Source: Petrotoga mexicana DSM 14811 (GTDB taxonomy: Bacteria; Thermotogota; Thermotogae; Petrotogales; Petrotogaceae). Taken from it: DNA of 64,000 nucleotides. A program made the position numbers and the translations under genes. Below are positions 52,846 to 61,490 of this stretch, one piece after another. Numbering within the stretch: the stretch's first letter is position 1; each line of letters begins with the position of its first letter. The stretch spans positions 1 through 64,000 of the forward strand of contig NZ_AZRN01000023.1 of NCBI RefSeq assembly GCF_002895565.1. The letters run 5' to 3'. The notes under the pieces are model-generated. The model saw only the letters and a list, made by a program, of their open reading frames with translations. It was not told the DNA's origin and ran no database searches.

Positions 52846-54261
52846 ATGAAAAAAAGGAAAATAGGGATAATCACATTTTCAGATGGTAGAGATTTTGTTC
52901 ATGAGGAAACCTTGGAGATGAACAAAAAATTTGAAGACAGGCTAGTAAAAGCGTTAGAAAGCACCGGTGAAGTAGAAGTAGTAAGAGCTTCAGACATTGT
53001 AAACAAACCATCAAAAGCAAAAAAAGCTGGAAAAGAAATGATGAAAGCAGAAGTGGAAATGACGATCTTCAATTATTCTATATGGTGTTGGCCTCATTTG
53101 AGCGTTATGGCTTCACTTTATGCCCCTGGACCGTATTTAACTTATGGCCAAATAAATCCAAAGTATCCTGGAATGGTAGGATTGTTAGCTGCAGCTGGTG
53201 CTTTAGAGCAAATAGGAATATTCCCAGAAAGAGTTTGGGGAGAGCCAGAAGATCCAATGGTTTTAGAAAAATTACTAAAATACATACGAGCTGCCAGTGC
53301 TGCACATAGGTTAAAAGGAGAAAGGTACGGAATGTTTGGTGGAAGACCCATGGGAATGTACACAGCTTCTGCCAACGGAGATCAATGGATGAAAGAATTT
53401 GGAATTGATGTTGAACAGGTAGACCAATATGCATTGGTTTTAAAAGCTGAAAAAGTGCCATCTCAGAAGAAAAAGAAAGCAAGAGAATGGCTTGAAAAAT
53501 TAGCAACCGTTAAATATGACGGCAATAGACTCACTCCTGTAATTTTAGAGAAGCAGATAGGATTATATTACGCTGCACTTGAAATTATAAAAGAAGAAGA
53601 GCTTGATTTTGTTGGATTCAAAGGACAACCTGAAATGACAAATAATTATGCAACATTAGATATTGCAGAAGCTTTTTTGAACGATCCATACGATTTTGAT
53701 GGTGTAAAGGAACCTATTGTGGCAGCAACTGAAACAGATATGGATGGAGCTTTAACCATGGAAATCTTTAAACATATAGCCCAAACCCCTGTATTGTTTG
53801 CAGACGTGAGGCATTACTTCAAAGAAGAGAATTTGTTGGATTTAGCAAACTCTGGACAGCATGCGACATATTTTGCAGGGAAATCTAACAAACCTGAAGA
53901 AAATTTGAAAAACGTGATTATACACCCTGAAGATTTTTATTTCCCAGCAGGTGGTGGCGCTGTTAAACACTTTGCAGCTCCTGGGAGAGTTACATTAGCA
54001 AGACTTGCAAGGCAAGATGGGAATTATGTAATGACAATAGTTCCCGCTGAGTTTGTCGAACTTTCTGAAGAAGAAAAGAAAAGGCTCAGTGAACAAGTAC
54101 AAATCGAATGGCCACATGCATATGCTAAATTAGATACTGATATAGAAACCTTTTTGGAATATTACCCTTGTAACCATACACATGGGGTATATGGGAATTC
54201 TATAGATGAGTTGGTACATTTTTGTAAGATAAAAAATATCGATTATCAAATTTTAGATTGA
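52846..54261 (+). CDS. L-fucose/arabinose isomerase-family protein
   Basis: A 471-residue protein resembling the FucI-like isomerases. The N-terminal domain is KIGIITFSDGRDFVHEETLE, the central part contains YGMFGGRPMGMYTASANGDQ, WMKEFGIDVEQVDQ and FVGFKGQPEMTNNYATLDI, and candidate metal ligands lie in ATETDMDGALTMEIFKHI and in PAGGGAVKHFAAPG. It is shorter than E. coli FucI (591). It should interconvert an aldose and ketose; the exact sugar is unknown. Strong AGGAGG before ATG. Confidence 0.8.
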   Translation: MKKRKIGIITFSDGRDFVHEETLEMNKKFEDRLVKALESTGEVEVVRASDIVNKPSKAKKAGKEMMKAEVEMTIFNYSIWCWPHLSVMASLYAPGPYLTYGQINPKYPGMVGLLAAAGALEQIGIFPERVWGEPEDPMVLEKLLKYIRAASAAHRLKGERYGMFGGRPMGMYTASANGDQWMKEFGIDVEQVDQYALVLKAEKVPSQKKKKAREWLEKLATVKYDGNRLTPVILEKQIGLYYAALEIIKEEELDFVGFKGQPEMTNNYATLDIAEAFLNDPYDFDGVKEPIVAATETDMDGALTMEIFKHIAQTPVLFADVRHYFKEENLLDLANSGQHATYFAGKSNKPEENLKNVIIHPEDFYFPAGGGAVKHFAAPGRVTLARLARQDGNYVMTIVPAEFVELSEEEKKRLSEQVQIEWPHAYAKLDTDIETFLEYYPCNHTHGVYGNSIDELVHFCKIKNIDYQILD

Positions 54262-54286
54262 AAAAAATTTATATGGAAGTGAAAAA

Positions 54287-55282
54287 ATGGATGTTATTAG
54301 AAAATCCTTTATATTTGACAAAATCCCAGGTAAACTGAGTTCTCATTCAGTAAGTCTTTGTAAAATCAATGAAAAAGAAATATTAGCCTTTTGGTTTGCG
54401 GGAACCTGGGAAGGTAATAAAGATGTTGATTTATTTACTTCCCGATACAATATTCTTGAAAAAAGTTGGGAATCTCCAAAACTTTTTGTTCATGATCCTG
54501 TAAGATCTCTAGGTAATACAGTTCCAGTATTATTTGGTAATACAATAAGAGTGTATTATGCTGCCATGGAAGGTAAAGATTGGACTGAAACGTCATTGTG
54601 GTATAAAGAGTCTTATGATCAAGGAACAACTTGGACTCAAGAAAAACCTTTTTCTCTAGTTAACAATAACCTTTTGTTTGGAACTAAATTATTGAAATTA
54701 AGAAATAACAGATATGTTTTTCCTATATATAATGAAAAGATGTGGATTAGTACCCCCTATATATCAAATGATATTCAAAGAAACAAATGGAAAAAATTTG
54801 GTGAGATTCAGACGGAAAAGGGAAATATTCAACAAGACATGATCGAAATTAAAAATCACATTTTTTCGTTGCTAAGAACTAGAGATGGTTATATTTATAA
54901 AACAACTTATGACTTAGAAAAGAAAGAATGGGATAAACCCAAATCTACAGGAATACCAAATCCAAATTCAAGAGTGACTTTAGAAAAGATAGGAAATTTA
55001 TTAGTTTGTTGTTGTAATCCGTTGGGTTTAGAGAAAGGAGAAATTATTGAAGATCCTAGAAAGTTATCTAATTTGGAGGATCCGTTTTGGGGTAAAAGAG
55101 AAAAGTTGTCTATTTTTACTTCATATGACTTTGGAAATACGTGGCATGAAGAAATTATTTTAGAAAATTCAAAAAACAAAGAATATTCATATCCATGGAT
55201 TCAGATAATCAGTGAATCTGAATTAATGGTTGCATATACTTATGAAAGAAGAAATATTGCTTATACTATAATAAAAATATAA
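54287..55282 (+). CDS. Sialidase-like (BNR/Asp-box) protein
   Basis: A 331-residue protein with two clear Asp boxes, SYDQGTTW (about 106-113) and SYDFGNTW (about 282-289), the signature of six-bladed sialidase-type propellers. It lacks a signal peptide, so it should work inside the cell on an imported oligosaccharide or glycoside. An N-terminal Arg/His-rich start (KIPGKLSSHSVSLCKINEKE) resembles the exo-sialidase-like families found in sugar-utilisation loci. Sialic acid specificity should not be assumed, since no sialate catabolic gene is nearby. Confidence 0.75.
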   Translation: MDVIRKSFIFDKIPGKLSSHSVSLCKINEKEILAFWFAGTWEGNKDVDLFTSRYNILEKSWESPKLFVHDPVRSLGNTVPVLFGNTIRVYYAAMEGKDWTETSLWYKESYDQGTTWTQEKPFSLVNNNLLFGTKLLKLRNNRYVFPIYNEKMWISTPYISNDIQRNKWKKFGEIQTEKGNIQQDMIEIKNHIFSLLRTRDGYIYKTTYDLEKKEWDKPKSTGIPNPNSRVTLEKIGNLLVCCCNPLGLEKGEIIEDPRKLSNLEDPFWGKREKLSIFTSYDFGNTWHEEIILENSKNKEYSYPWIQIISESELMVAYTYERRNIAYTIIKI

Positions 55283-55304
55283 AGCACACCGGGAGGAACT
55301 AAAG

Positions 55305-56825
55305 ATGTATTTAGTGGGAGTGGATATAGGAACTCAAAGCACTAAATCTGTTATCACAGATGAAAATGGAAGAGTCGTTGCAGAAGCTTCGAAAGAATAT
55401 TCTGTTTTGACACCTCAACCCAATTGGGCTGAACAATGGCCTAATGTGTGGTTTGACGCGGTGATTGATACTCTGAAATTAGTCCTAGAAAAAGGAAAAA
55501 TAAATCCAAAAACTGTTGCAGGAATAGCTATAAGTGGATTATACGGAGGTTCAGGAATCCCAGTTGACAAAGATTTCAACCCCCTAAGGCCCTGTTTAAT
55601 TTGGATGGATAGAAGGGCAACGAAAGAAACAGATTGGGTTAAAAATAATGTTCCTAAAGAAACTTTATTTGGGATAACAGGTAACTATGTCGATAGTTAT
55701 TTTGGTTTCACAAAAATTCTTTGGATAAAAAATAATGAAAAGGATATTTGGAACAAAACTTATAAATTTATAACACCAAAAGATTTCGTCATTCACAAAC
55801 TAACAGGTGAAGTAATAATAGACTTCTCTTCTGCAGGTAATATTGGAGGAATTTTCGACATTCAAAAAAAATACTGGTCAGAAGAGATGTGCAAAATTCT
55901 TGGTATAACTTCAGATAAATTGCCTGAAAAAATAGTTAAATCTTCTGAGATTGTAGGAACCCTTAACAAAACATCTGCACAAGAAATTGGACTTTTGGAA
56001 GGTACTCCAATAATCGCCGGAGGTATTGACGCCCCAGTTGCTCAATTAAGTGCCGGATCTGTCAACGAAGGTGAACACGTAGCTATGGTTGGTACTTCGA
56101 CATGTTGGGGCAATATTCACGATGGCAAATACTTAACCCCAGAATTGGTGAGCTATCCCTATGTAGTTGATGATTTAACAAAAATATACACGTTTGGGGG
56201 AGGAGCTACCTCTGGGGCCATAGTGAGATGGTTTCGAGAAGAATTCGGGGAATATGAAAAGGAATTTGAAAGAAAAAGAGGTATTTCTACTTATTCACTT
56301 CTTGAATTAGAATCAAAAGATATTCCTCCAGGATGTGATGGGATTATAGTTTTGCCATATTTCATGGGTGAAAGATCACCTATTTGGGAATCAAATGCGA
56401 AAGGAACTATTATAGGACTTAACTTGTATCACAAAAGAAGCCATCTTTACAAAGCCTTTATGGAATCTGTAGCCTATTCTCTGAGACATAATATGGAATA
56501 CGCGGAAAATACTGGAATGAAATTGAATTCTGAATGTTACTTAGTAGGAGGAGCTGCTAAGAGTGATATTTGGACTCAAATATTTGCAGATATGACGGGA
56601 TATATTATGAAAAGAACGATGCAAGATGTTGAAGCACCTTTAGGAGATGCATTTTTAGCAGGCTTAGGAACAGGTGTATTTCACGATTCACAAGATATTA
56701 AGAAATGGATAAAGTTCAAAGAAAATACTTCACCAGACGCTAATAACAAAAGTGTTTATGATAAATATTTCAGTTTATACAAAAAGTTGTATGAAAATAC
56801 CAAAGAAATAATGAAACAATTATAA
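55305..56825 (+). CDS. FGGY-family carbohydrate kinase (xylulokinase/fuculokinase-like)
   Basis: A 506-residue kinase. It contains GVDIGTQSTKSVITDENG, CLIWMDRRATKETDWV, the catalytic Asp in IAGGIDAPVAQLSAGSV and TFGGGATSGAIVRWF, plus the adenosine motif YLVGGAAKSDIWTQIFADMTG. It is closest in style to xylulokinases and related FGGY enzymes. It presumably phosphorylates the ketose made by the FucI-like isomerase. GGGAGG precedes the ATG; it is the last gene of the sugar locus. Confidence 0.85.
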   Translation: MYLVGVDIGTQSTKSVITDENGRVVAEASKEYSVLTPQPNWAEQWPNVWFDAVIDTLKLVLEKGKINPKTVAGIAISGLYGGSGIPVDKDFNPLRPCLIWMDRRATKETDWVKNNVPKETLFGITGNYVDSYFGFTKILWIKNNEKDIWNKTYKFITPKDFVIHKLTGEVIIDFSSAGNIGGIFDIQKKYWSEEMCKILGITSDKLPEKIVKSSEIVGTLNKTSAQEIGLLEGTPIIAGGIDAPVAQLSAGSVNEGEHVAMVGTSTCWGNIHDGKYLTPELVSYPYVVDDLTKIYTFGGGATSGAIVRWFREEFGEYEKEFERKRGISTYSLLELESKDIPPGCDGIIVLPYFMGERSPIWESNAKGTIIGLNLYHKRSHLYKAFMESVAYSLRHNMEYAENTGMKLNSECYLVGGAAKSDIWTQIFADMTGYIMKRTMQDVEAPLGDAFLAGLGTGVFHDSQDIKKWIKFKENTSPDANNKSVYDKYFSLYKKLYENTKEIMKQL

Positions 56826-57034
56826 TCCCATTGATTGAAATAGAGAAAAATTTAGGGTTCGATGATATTTATTTTCTTCGTATAAATACTTTGAAAATAA
56901 AATAATTTTAAAAGCACTGTAGGAAGTAACTCTTACCATTCTTTATAGATGGGTGTTGGACGAGGTGGCTTTGAAGTAAATTTTAAAATTTCTAAAATTA
57001 GTAGAGCCATATTTGATAATGAGCCTAATAACTC
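56826..57034. other. Gene-free stretch after the sugar locus
   Basis: It contains a 37-codon frame at 56949-57062 (MGVGRGGFEVNFKISKISRA...) with no good ribosome site, possibly a gene remnant. No terminator of quality was seen. Confidence 0.3.
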
Positions 57035-57063
57035 TTGGAAAAAATACGATGTTGATGTATAAT
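57035..57063 (+). promoter_or_regulatory. Promoter of the cobalamin-riboswitch transcript
   Basis: TTGGAA and a perfect TATAAT are 17 bases apart, about 25 bases upstream of the riboswitch. Confidence 0.7.
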
Positions 57064-57087
57064 TAAATTATGTAAAAGTAAATATTC

Positions 57088-57244
57088 ACTTAAAAGTGCC
57101 TTTATGGAATAATAGGGAAATCAGTGAAAATCTGATGCAGCCCCCGCTACTGTAAGCATGGATGAAATTGTCAAAACCACTGGACTTTGTGCCGGGAAGG
57201 GACAAGAGTAAAGGGAAGTGCAAGCCAGGAGACCTGCTTTTAAG
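57088..57244 (+). ncRNA. Adenosylcobalamin riboswitch
   Basis: All hallmark segments are present in order: AAAAGTGCC, GGGAAATCAGTGAAAATCTG, the B12 box core ATGCAGCCCCCGCTACTGTA, CCACTG, GCCGGGAAGG and AAGCCAGGAGACCTGC. With the terminator at 57322 it should shut off the cob genes when adenosylcobalamin is abundant. Confidence 0.95.
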
Positions 57245-57321
57245 AGAAAGATGTTTGTTCTTCGGAGGGAAGGATAAGGTGATAATACGCAACTTAATCG
57301 CAATCGGGTAGTGTACTATGT

Positions 57322-57359
57322 TAAAAAACCTTAACTTCTTGCAAGTTAAGGTTTTTTTA
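57322..57359 (+). terminator. Riboswitch-controlled terminator
   Basis: AAAAAACCTTAACTT pairs with AAGTTAAGGTTTTTT around CTTGC, with a T tail. Located between riboswitch and cobT. The stretch 57360-57557 contains degenerate codons (MDKVNCSRIVIVGTRKEVE; YEKVIPSVLDIEY) that look like a decayed gene. Confidence 0.85.
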
Positions 57360-57557
57360 ATTGGTCATATGGTAAGGACCTTCCATGGATAAAGTAAATT
57401 GTTCAAGAATCGTCATAGTAGGAACTAGAAAAGAAGTAGAAGTTAGGTTTAATCATTTCCTTTGAAACGGTGATGTGCAGAATTATGAAAAAGTAATTCC
57501 TTCAGTGTTGGATATTGAGTATTAAGTTAATATATTGTAATTAAAGGGGTTAAAAAC

Positions 57558-58610
57558 ATGCAGTGGGAAGAAGTAATACCCAAATTAAAGCCGTTAAACG
57601 AAGAATATATTATGCAAGCGCAAGAACGTTTGGATCAATTAACCAAACCAAAGGGAAGTTTGGGACAGTTAGAACAGTTGGCAATGCAATTATCGGCAAT
57701 TTATCAGTCGATTTATTTTTCTGTAGATCCTATAACTCATTATGTATTTGTAGGAGATCATGGAATTACCGCAGAAGGTGTCTCTGCTTTTCCGTCTGAA
57801 GTTACTACACAGATGGTGTATAACTTTTTGCAGGGAGGGGCAGCTATCAATGTGTTAACTAAAAACAATAATGTTGCCATCAAAGTAGTTGACGTAGGAA
57901 TGAAAGATACGATTGCAGATCCCAGACTGATTCAACGTAAGATCAAAAAAGGAACTAACAATTTCTTATTCAGTAAAGCAATGAGCAAGAAAGAAGTGTA
58001 TGATGCTATCCAGGTCGGATTTCAATTAGGAATTGAAGAAGTTGAACAGGGAGCGAAAATGTTGTCGATCGGAGAGATGGGTATTGGCAACACTACATCA
58101 AGTGCCGCTATAGCTGCTCATTTGCTTGAACTACCCGTTGAACAGATGACAGGTAAAGGGACAGGACTTAATGATATTCAACTAAAACATAAAATAAATG
58201 TGATTCGCAAAGCCTTTGAAAAGCACCAACTTGCTACAAAAGATGCTATGGAGACGTTAGCTACCTTTGGTGGAGTGGAACATGCGGCAATGACCGGAAT
58301 GATTATTGCTGCATCCTACAAACAAATCCCAGTTTTGCTTGATGGACTGAATACAGGTGCTGCCGCCCTTGCTGCGACATATATTCATCCTATCACTGCA
58401 TCTTATATGATTGCAGCCCATCAATCAGAAGAGCCTGGACATGCAATTATTTTAAAAGTCTTGCAATTAAAACCGTTATTACAATTGTCATTACGATTAG
58501 GAGAAGGAACTGGAGCGATTTTAGCCTTACCTTTAATTCGTTCTACTCAACATTTGCTACAGGAAATGGCTACCTTTTCCCAAGCAAAGGTGTCGCAAAA
58601 AGAGCGGTAA
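57558..58610 (+). CDS. cobT: Nicotinate-nucleotide--dimethylbenzimidazole phosphoribosyltransferase
   Basis: A 350-residue enzyme of normal length. It has RLDQLTKPKGSLGQLEQLA, HYVFVGDHGITAEGVSAFPS, IGEMGIGNTTSSAAIAAHLL and the catalytic Glu region HQSEEPGHAIILKVLQLKPL. It makes alpha-ribazole phosphate for the lower ligand of cobalamin. The protein is Gln-rich and Firmicute-like in style. Under riboswitch control. Confidence 0.95.
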   Translation: MQWEEVIPKLKPLNEEYIMQAQERLDQLTKPKGSLGQLEQLAMQLSAIYQSIYFSVDPITHYVFVGDHGITAEGVSAFPSEVTTQMVYNFLQGGAAINVLTKNNNVAIKVVDVGMKDTIADPRLIQRKIKKGTNNFLFSKAMSKKEVYDAIQVGFQLGIEEVEQGAKMLSIGEMGIGNTTSSAAIAAHLLELPVEQMTGKGTGLNDIQLKHKINVIRKAFEKHQLATKDAMETLATFGGVEHAAMTGMIIAASYKQIPVLLDGLNTGAAALAATYIHPITASYMIAAHQSEEPGHAIILKVLQLKPLLQLSLRLGEGTGAILALPLIRSTQHLLQEMATFSQAKVSQKER

Positions 58611-58756
58611 GAGATAGGAAGGCAGAAGAATGTTCTATTCGTTTAGCTGATTCCTTCTATGGATTAAACAAGCACTATATTCGGCTTGCCGTAAAAAGGC
58701 GTGAAGAAAATCAGCAGTTGATAAAGGAGTTGAACTTATTTGTCTCAAAACGATAA
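58595..58756 (+). pseudogene. cobD: C-terminal remnant of CobD (threonine-phosphate decarboxylase)
   Basis: A start-less frame overlapping the cobT end reads AEECSIRLADSFYGLNKHYI then RLAVKRREENQQLIKEL, the typical end of CobD/aminotransferase-like decarboxylases (RDCSNFxGL...YIRVAVRxxxEN). The rest of the gene is gone. Confidence 0.65.
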
Positions 58757-59348
58757 AAAAATTATTTTAGTAACAGGTGGAATTCGTAGTGGCAAATCAA
58801 GCTTTGCTCAACGTTTAGTTCAACCCTATGGGGATCATGTTCGTTATATTGCAACAGCGCAAGCAAAGGATGAGGAAATGGAAAAAAGAATTGTGATTCA
58901 TCGCCAGAATCGACCAAAATCATGGCGAACTCTAGAAGAACCCATTCATTTGGCAAAGTTATTTTATGAGGATAGAAGTGATGATTTTGATAAGCAGATG
59001 AATCAAAAAGTTGCATCCTTAATCGATTGTATCACCCTTTGGATCTCTAATCTCCTTTTGCAGAAGGATGAGCAAGGGAAAGAACTATGGGAGACAGAGG
59101 AAGGACAAAAAAAAGTAGAATCGATGATTGATGATTTTCTTCACGCCCTTACCGGCCATCGCTATCCAGTAATTATTGTAACCAATGAAGTTGATTGGGG
59201 TGGAATAGAAATGAATCCATTAGGTAGAGTGTATCAGGATATTTTAGGGTGGACTAATCAAAAGATTTCCAACATTGCAGATGAGGTTTATATGGTTGTA
59301 TCTGGTATACCGGTTCTATTAAAGGGTGGGATACGGAATGATCAATAA
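58740..59348 (+). CDS. cobU: Adenosylcobinamide kinase / guanylyltransferase
   Basis: A 202-residue bifunctional enzyme with the P-loop LVTGGIRSGKSSFAQRL, the YIATAQAKDEEMEKRIVIHR segment containing the guanylylated His, and LIDCITLWISNLL and IVTNEVDWGGIEMNPLGRVY. TTG start after AAAGGAG. It overlaps cobS by 11 bp. It activates cobinamide to GDP-cobinamide. Confidence 0.94.
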   Translation: MSQNDKKIILVTGGIRSGKSSFAQRLVQPYGDHVRYIATAQAKDEEMEKRIVIHRQNRPKSWRTLEEPIHLAKLFYEDRSDDFDKQMNQKVASLIDCITLWISNLLLQKDEQGKELWETEEGQKKVESMIDDFLHALTGHRYPVIIVTNEVDWGGIEMNPLGRVYQDILGWTNQKISNIADEVYMVVSGIPVLLKGGIRNDQ

Positions 59349-60084
59349 TTATCTTAACGCATTAGGCTTAGCAATTCAATATTATAGTCGAATTCCCCTT
59401 CCCTTTTCCTTTCCTTATCAAGAGGAAAATGTAAAAAGAACAATTTTTTTCCTTCCCTTCATTGGTTGGCTATTGGGGGGACTGGTATATTTATTTTATG
59501 ATTTTTTTCACCCTTATTTTCCCGAGTCGTTGTTTGCAGTCTTTCTTGTTGTTTTTTTATTGTGGCTAACTGGTGCCCTGCATGCAGATGGCTGGATGGA
59601 TGTTTTTGATGGAATAGGCAGTTGTCAGAGTAAAGAAAAAATGTTAACAATTATGAAGGATAGTCGTGTGGGAGCGATGGGAGTTATTGGATTTATGGGA
59701 TTATATAGCATTAAAATATTTAGCCTATCAATACTGTTGTCATCAGATTTAATAAAAGAAGCTTTAATTATTACTCCCCTTATCGCCCGATGGGGAGTAC
59801 TGTTAGCTATTGTTTTGTTTCCCTATGCAAGAGATGAAGGATTAGGCAAGCAATACAAGGACTGGTTCAAATTGCCGATGCTGTTTGTATCAATTATCTG
59901 GTTGTTACCGGGCTTTTGGTTAAGTTCTTATTTTCCTTTTATGTTGTTGATTAACTTGATATTTATTATCTTATCAGGAGTTTATTTTAAAAAAAAGATA
60001 GAAGGGTTAACAGGAGATGTGTACGGATGGATGATTGAAGGGGGAGAGATGCTCCTTTGGATCATGCTGGTGGTATATCTATGA
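59338..60084 (+). CDS. cobS: Adenosylcobalamin-5'-phosphate synthase
   Basis: A 248-residue integral membrane enzyme. It has the N-terminal ALGLAIQYYSRIPLP and the active-site stretch LTGALHADGWMDVFDGIGSC (DGxxDxxDG), then DSRVGAMGVIGFMGL. It joins GDP-cobinamide and alpha-ribazole phosphate. The ATG at 59338 follows AAAGGGTGGG. Its TGA overlaps the cobC start (ATGA). Confidence 0.94.
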   Translation: MINNYLNALGLAIQYYSRIPLPFSFPYQEENVKRTIFFLPFIGWLLGGLVYLFYDFFHPYFPESLFAVFLVVFLLWLTGALHADGWMDVFDGIGSCQSKEKMLTIMKDSRVGAMGVIGFMGLYSIKIFSLSILLSSDLIKEALIITPLIARWGVLLAIVLFPYARDEGLGKQYKDWFKLPMLFVSIIWLLPGFWLSSYFPFMLLINLIFIILSGVYFKKKIEGLTGDVYGWMIEGGEMLLWIMLVVYL

Positions 60085-60671
60085 TGGATTTTTATCTTCT
60101 TCGTCATGGGAAAACAAAATATAATGAAAAGGGTTTATTACTGGGAAAAACAGATGTTCCTTTACTATCTAGAGAAGATCCGGATCTATTAAAGTGGATC
60201 GATCGCTTAGTTGCTATTTCCTGGGTAGCCATGTTCCATAGTGGAATGAAACGATCTGAGGAAACCTTACGGGAGATTTATCGAAGGCTTGATGAAAAAA
60301 AGAAAGACATTCCTATTTACGTAGATGAACGTTTACAAGAAATGAATTTTGGCGAATGGGAATTAAAAAGTTACGATTGGCTGTACCAAAATCAACGGGA
60401 AGATTTTTTAAACTGGTTACATAGTCCTTATGATTATGCTCCTCCACAGGGGGAAACACTAGCTCAGATGGAAAAAAGGGTTATATCCTTCTTTGAGGAA
60501 TGGGCGTCCAAAGAATTGATTGGATCGATATTGCTTGTGACCCACGGAGGTCTTATTCGGCTTTTATGGTCAATCATACATCAGACATCTTTTTATGAAA
60601 AGAAAGTAGAAATTGGTTCTCTTTTTTGCCTTAATTGGCAAAAGCGAAATATGGAAGAAATTTTAGAATAA
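60081..60671 (+). CDS. cobC: Alpha-ribazole phosphatase (histidine phosphatase family)
   Basis: A protein of about 196 residues with the RHG motif FYLLRHGKTKYNEKGLLLGK, FHSGMKRSEETL, the acid in LQEMNFGEWELKSYD and the second His in LLVTHGGLIRLL. It removes the 5' phosphate in cobalamin assembly. Translationally coupled to cobS. Confidence 0.9.
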   Translation: MMDFYLLRHGKTKYNEKGLLLGKTDVPLLSREDPDLLKWIDRLVAISWVAMFHSGMKRSEETLREIYRRLDEKKKDIPIYVDERLQEMNFGEWELKSYDWLYQNQREDFLNWLHSPYDYAPPQGETLAQMEKRVISFFEEWASKELIGSILLVTHGGLIRLLWSIIHQTSFYEKKVEIGSLFCLNWQKRNMEEILE

Positions 60672-60714
60672 AATAAATGTCTTAATAAAAAGGTTGAAAG
60701 AGGAATGAAAAAAT

Positions 60715-60940
60715 ATGGCAAAAGCATTGATGATTGTTGGAACGGGGTCAGATGTAGGAAAAAGTATGGTTGCTACAGCGTTTTGCAGGTATTTAGCTGC
60801 AAGAGGTATTTCCGTTACCAAAATTCTCAAAAAGAGTCTTTTACTATAATAGGAAAGAACAAATGTTTGATAGATTGGAACAATGGCTAATAGAAGGAAT
60901 GAGTGTGGAAGGTAAAAGATTAATAAATGCATATAAATAA
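60715..60940 (+). pseudogene. cobQ: Cobyric acid synthase gene with large internal deletion
   Basis: The frame starts AKALMIVGTGSDVGKSMVAT and AFCRYLAARGISVTK, the ATP-binding start of CobQ/CbiP, but stops at 60849. In another frame it is followed by KRVFYYNRKEQMFDRLEQWL, which resembles the end of CobQ. Roughly 430 codons are missing, so the gene is dead. Confidence 0.7.
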
Positions 60941-61301
60941 TTATGCCCAAAATATTTAAAAGCCAGTATTTTTTGAATCAAAGAATGTACTCATATGATT
61001 TTCGAAAAATGGGGAAGCAAAAATTCTTTTCTATTACGCACAAACATTTTACGAAGGAAAGAAAAGTGAAAAAGAAGAGGAAATCGTGAACCTGATCAGA
61101 TATGTGTGGGATGGAACACAAAGATATGGAACGGTAGTATGGTCTTTCGGTGAATAAGCTTATGAAATAATAAAAGAACTGCTATTTTTAAGGAGAAATT
61201 AAAACCTTTGGATAGAATTTGAAGCACTTTTAAACAAGGTCCTGGCCTTTAGAAAAGATAGTAGAAAAATTTTCTGACTATAATTTACAATGTTTTACTT
61301 T
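60941..61301. other. Gene-free stretch with broken frames
   Basis: Short frames such as EEEIVNLIRYVWDGTQRYGT followed by VVWSFGE and a stop suggest a decayed gene, which I cannot name. No intact ORF with a ribosome site. Confidence 0.4.
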
Positions 61302-61330
61302 AGCCCCTTTAAGGGGCTTATTTTTTTATT
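61302..61330 (+). terminator. Terminator closing the cobalamin region
   Basis: AGCCCCTT-T-AAGGGGCT is followed by TATTTTTTTATT: a compact Rho-independent terminator. Confidence 0.85.
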
Positions 61331-61351
61331 TGTAAAAAAACCTTAAGAAAC

Positions 61352-61380
61352 TTGATTGTGGTTGTAAAAAGGTATATCAT
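61352..61380 (+). promoter_or_regulatory. Promoter of the activase-type gene
   Basis: TTGATT and TATCAT are 17 bases apart. The GC-rich leader repeat copy 4 begins about 22 bases downstream and so would be within the transcript. Confidence 0.6.
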
Positions 61381-61401
61381 AATAGTGGGAAGAAAAAGGA
61401 T

Positions 61402-61436
61402 AGGGTGGGCTGTGGGGTAAATGTGCGCTAAAGTAG
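61402..61436 (+). repeat. GC-rich leader repeat, copy 4
   Basis: AGGGTGGGCTGTGGGGTAAA followed by TGTGCGCTAAAGTA, then GGTTTTAGAGTTTTTAAAG and TATAAT, 55 bases before the activase ATG. It is the most divergent copy. Confidence 0.6.
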
Positions 61437-61490
61437 GTTTTAGAGTTTTTAAAGAAAAATTTTATAATTTTAGGGAGTGAAAAAGGTATA

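Noticed and set aside
56949-57062. 37-codon frame before the cobalamin riboswitch
   Set aside because: There is no convincing ribosome site and no recognisable family; its stop overlaps the -10 box of the riboswitch promoter. Kept only as a possible remnant.
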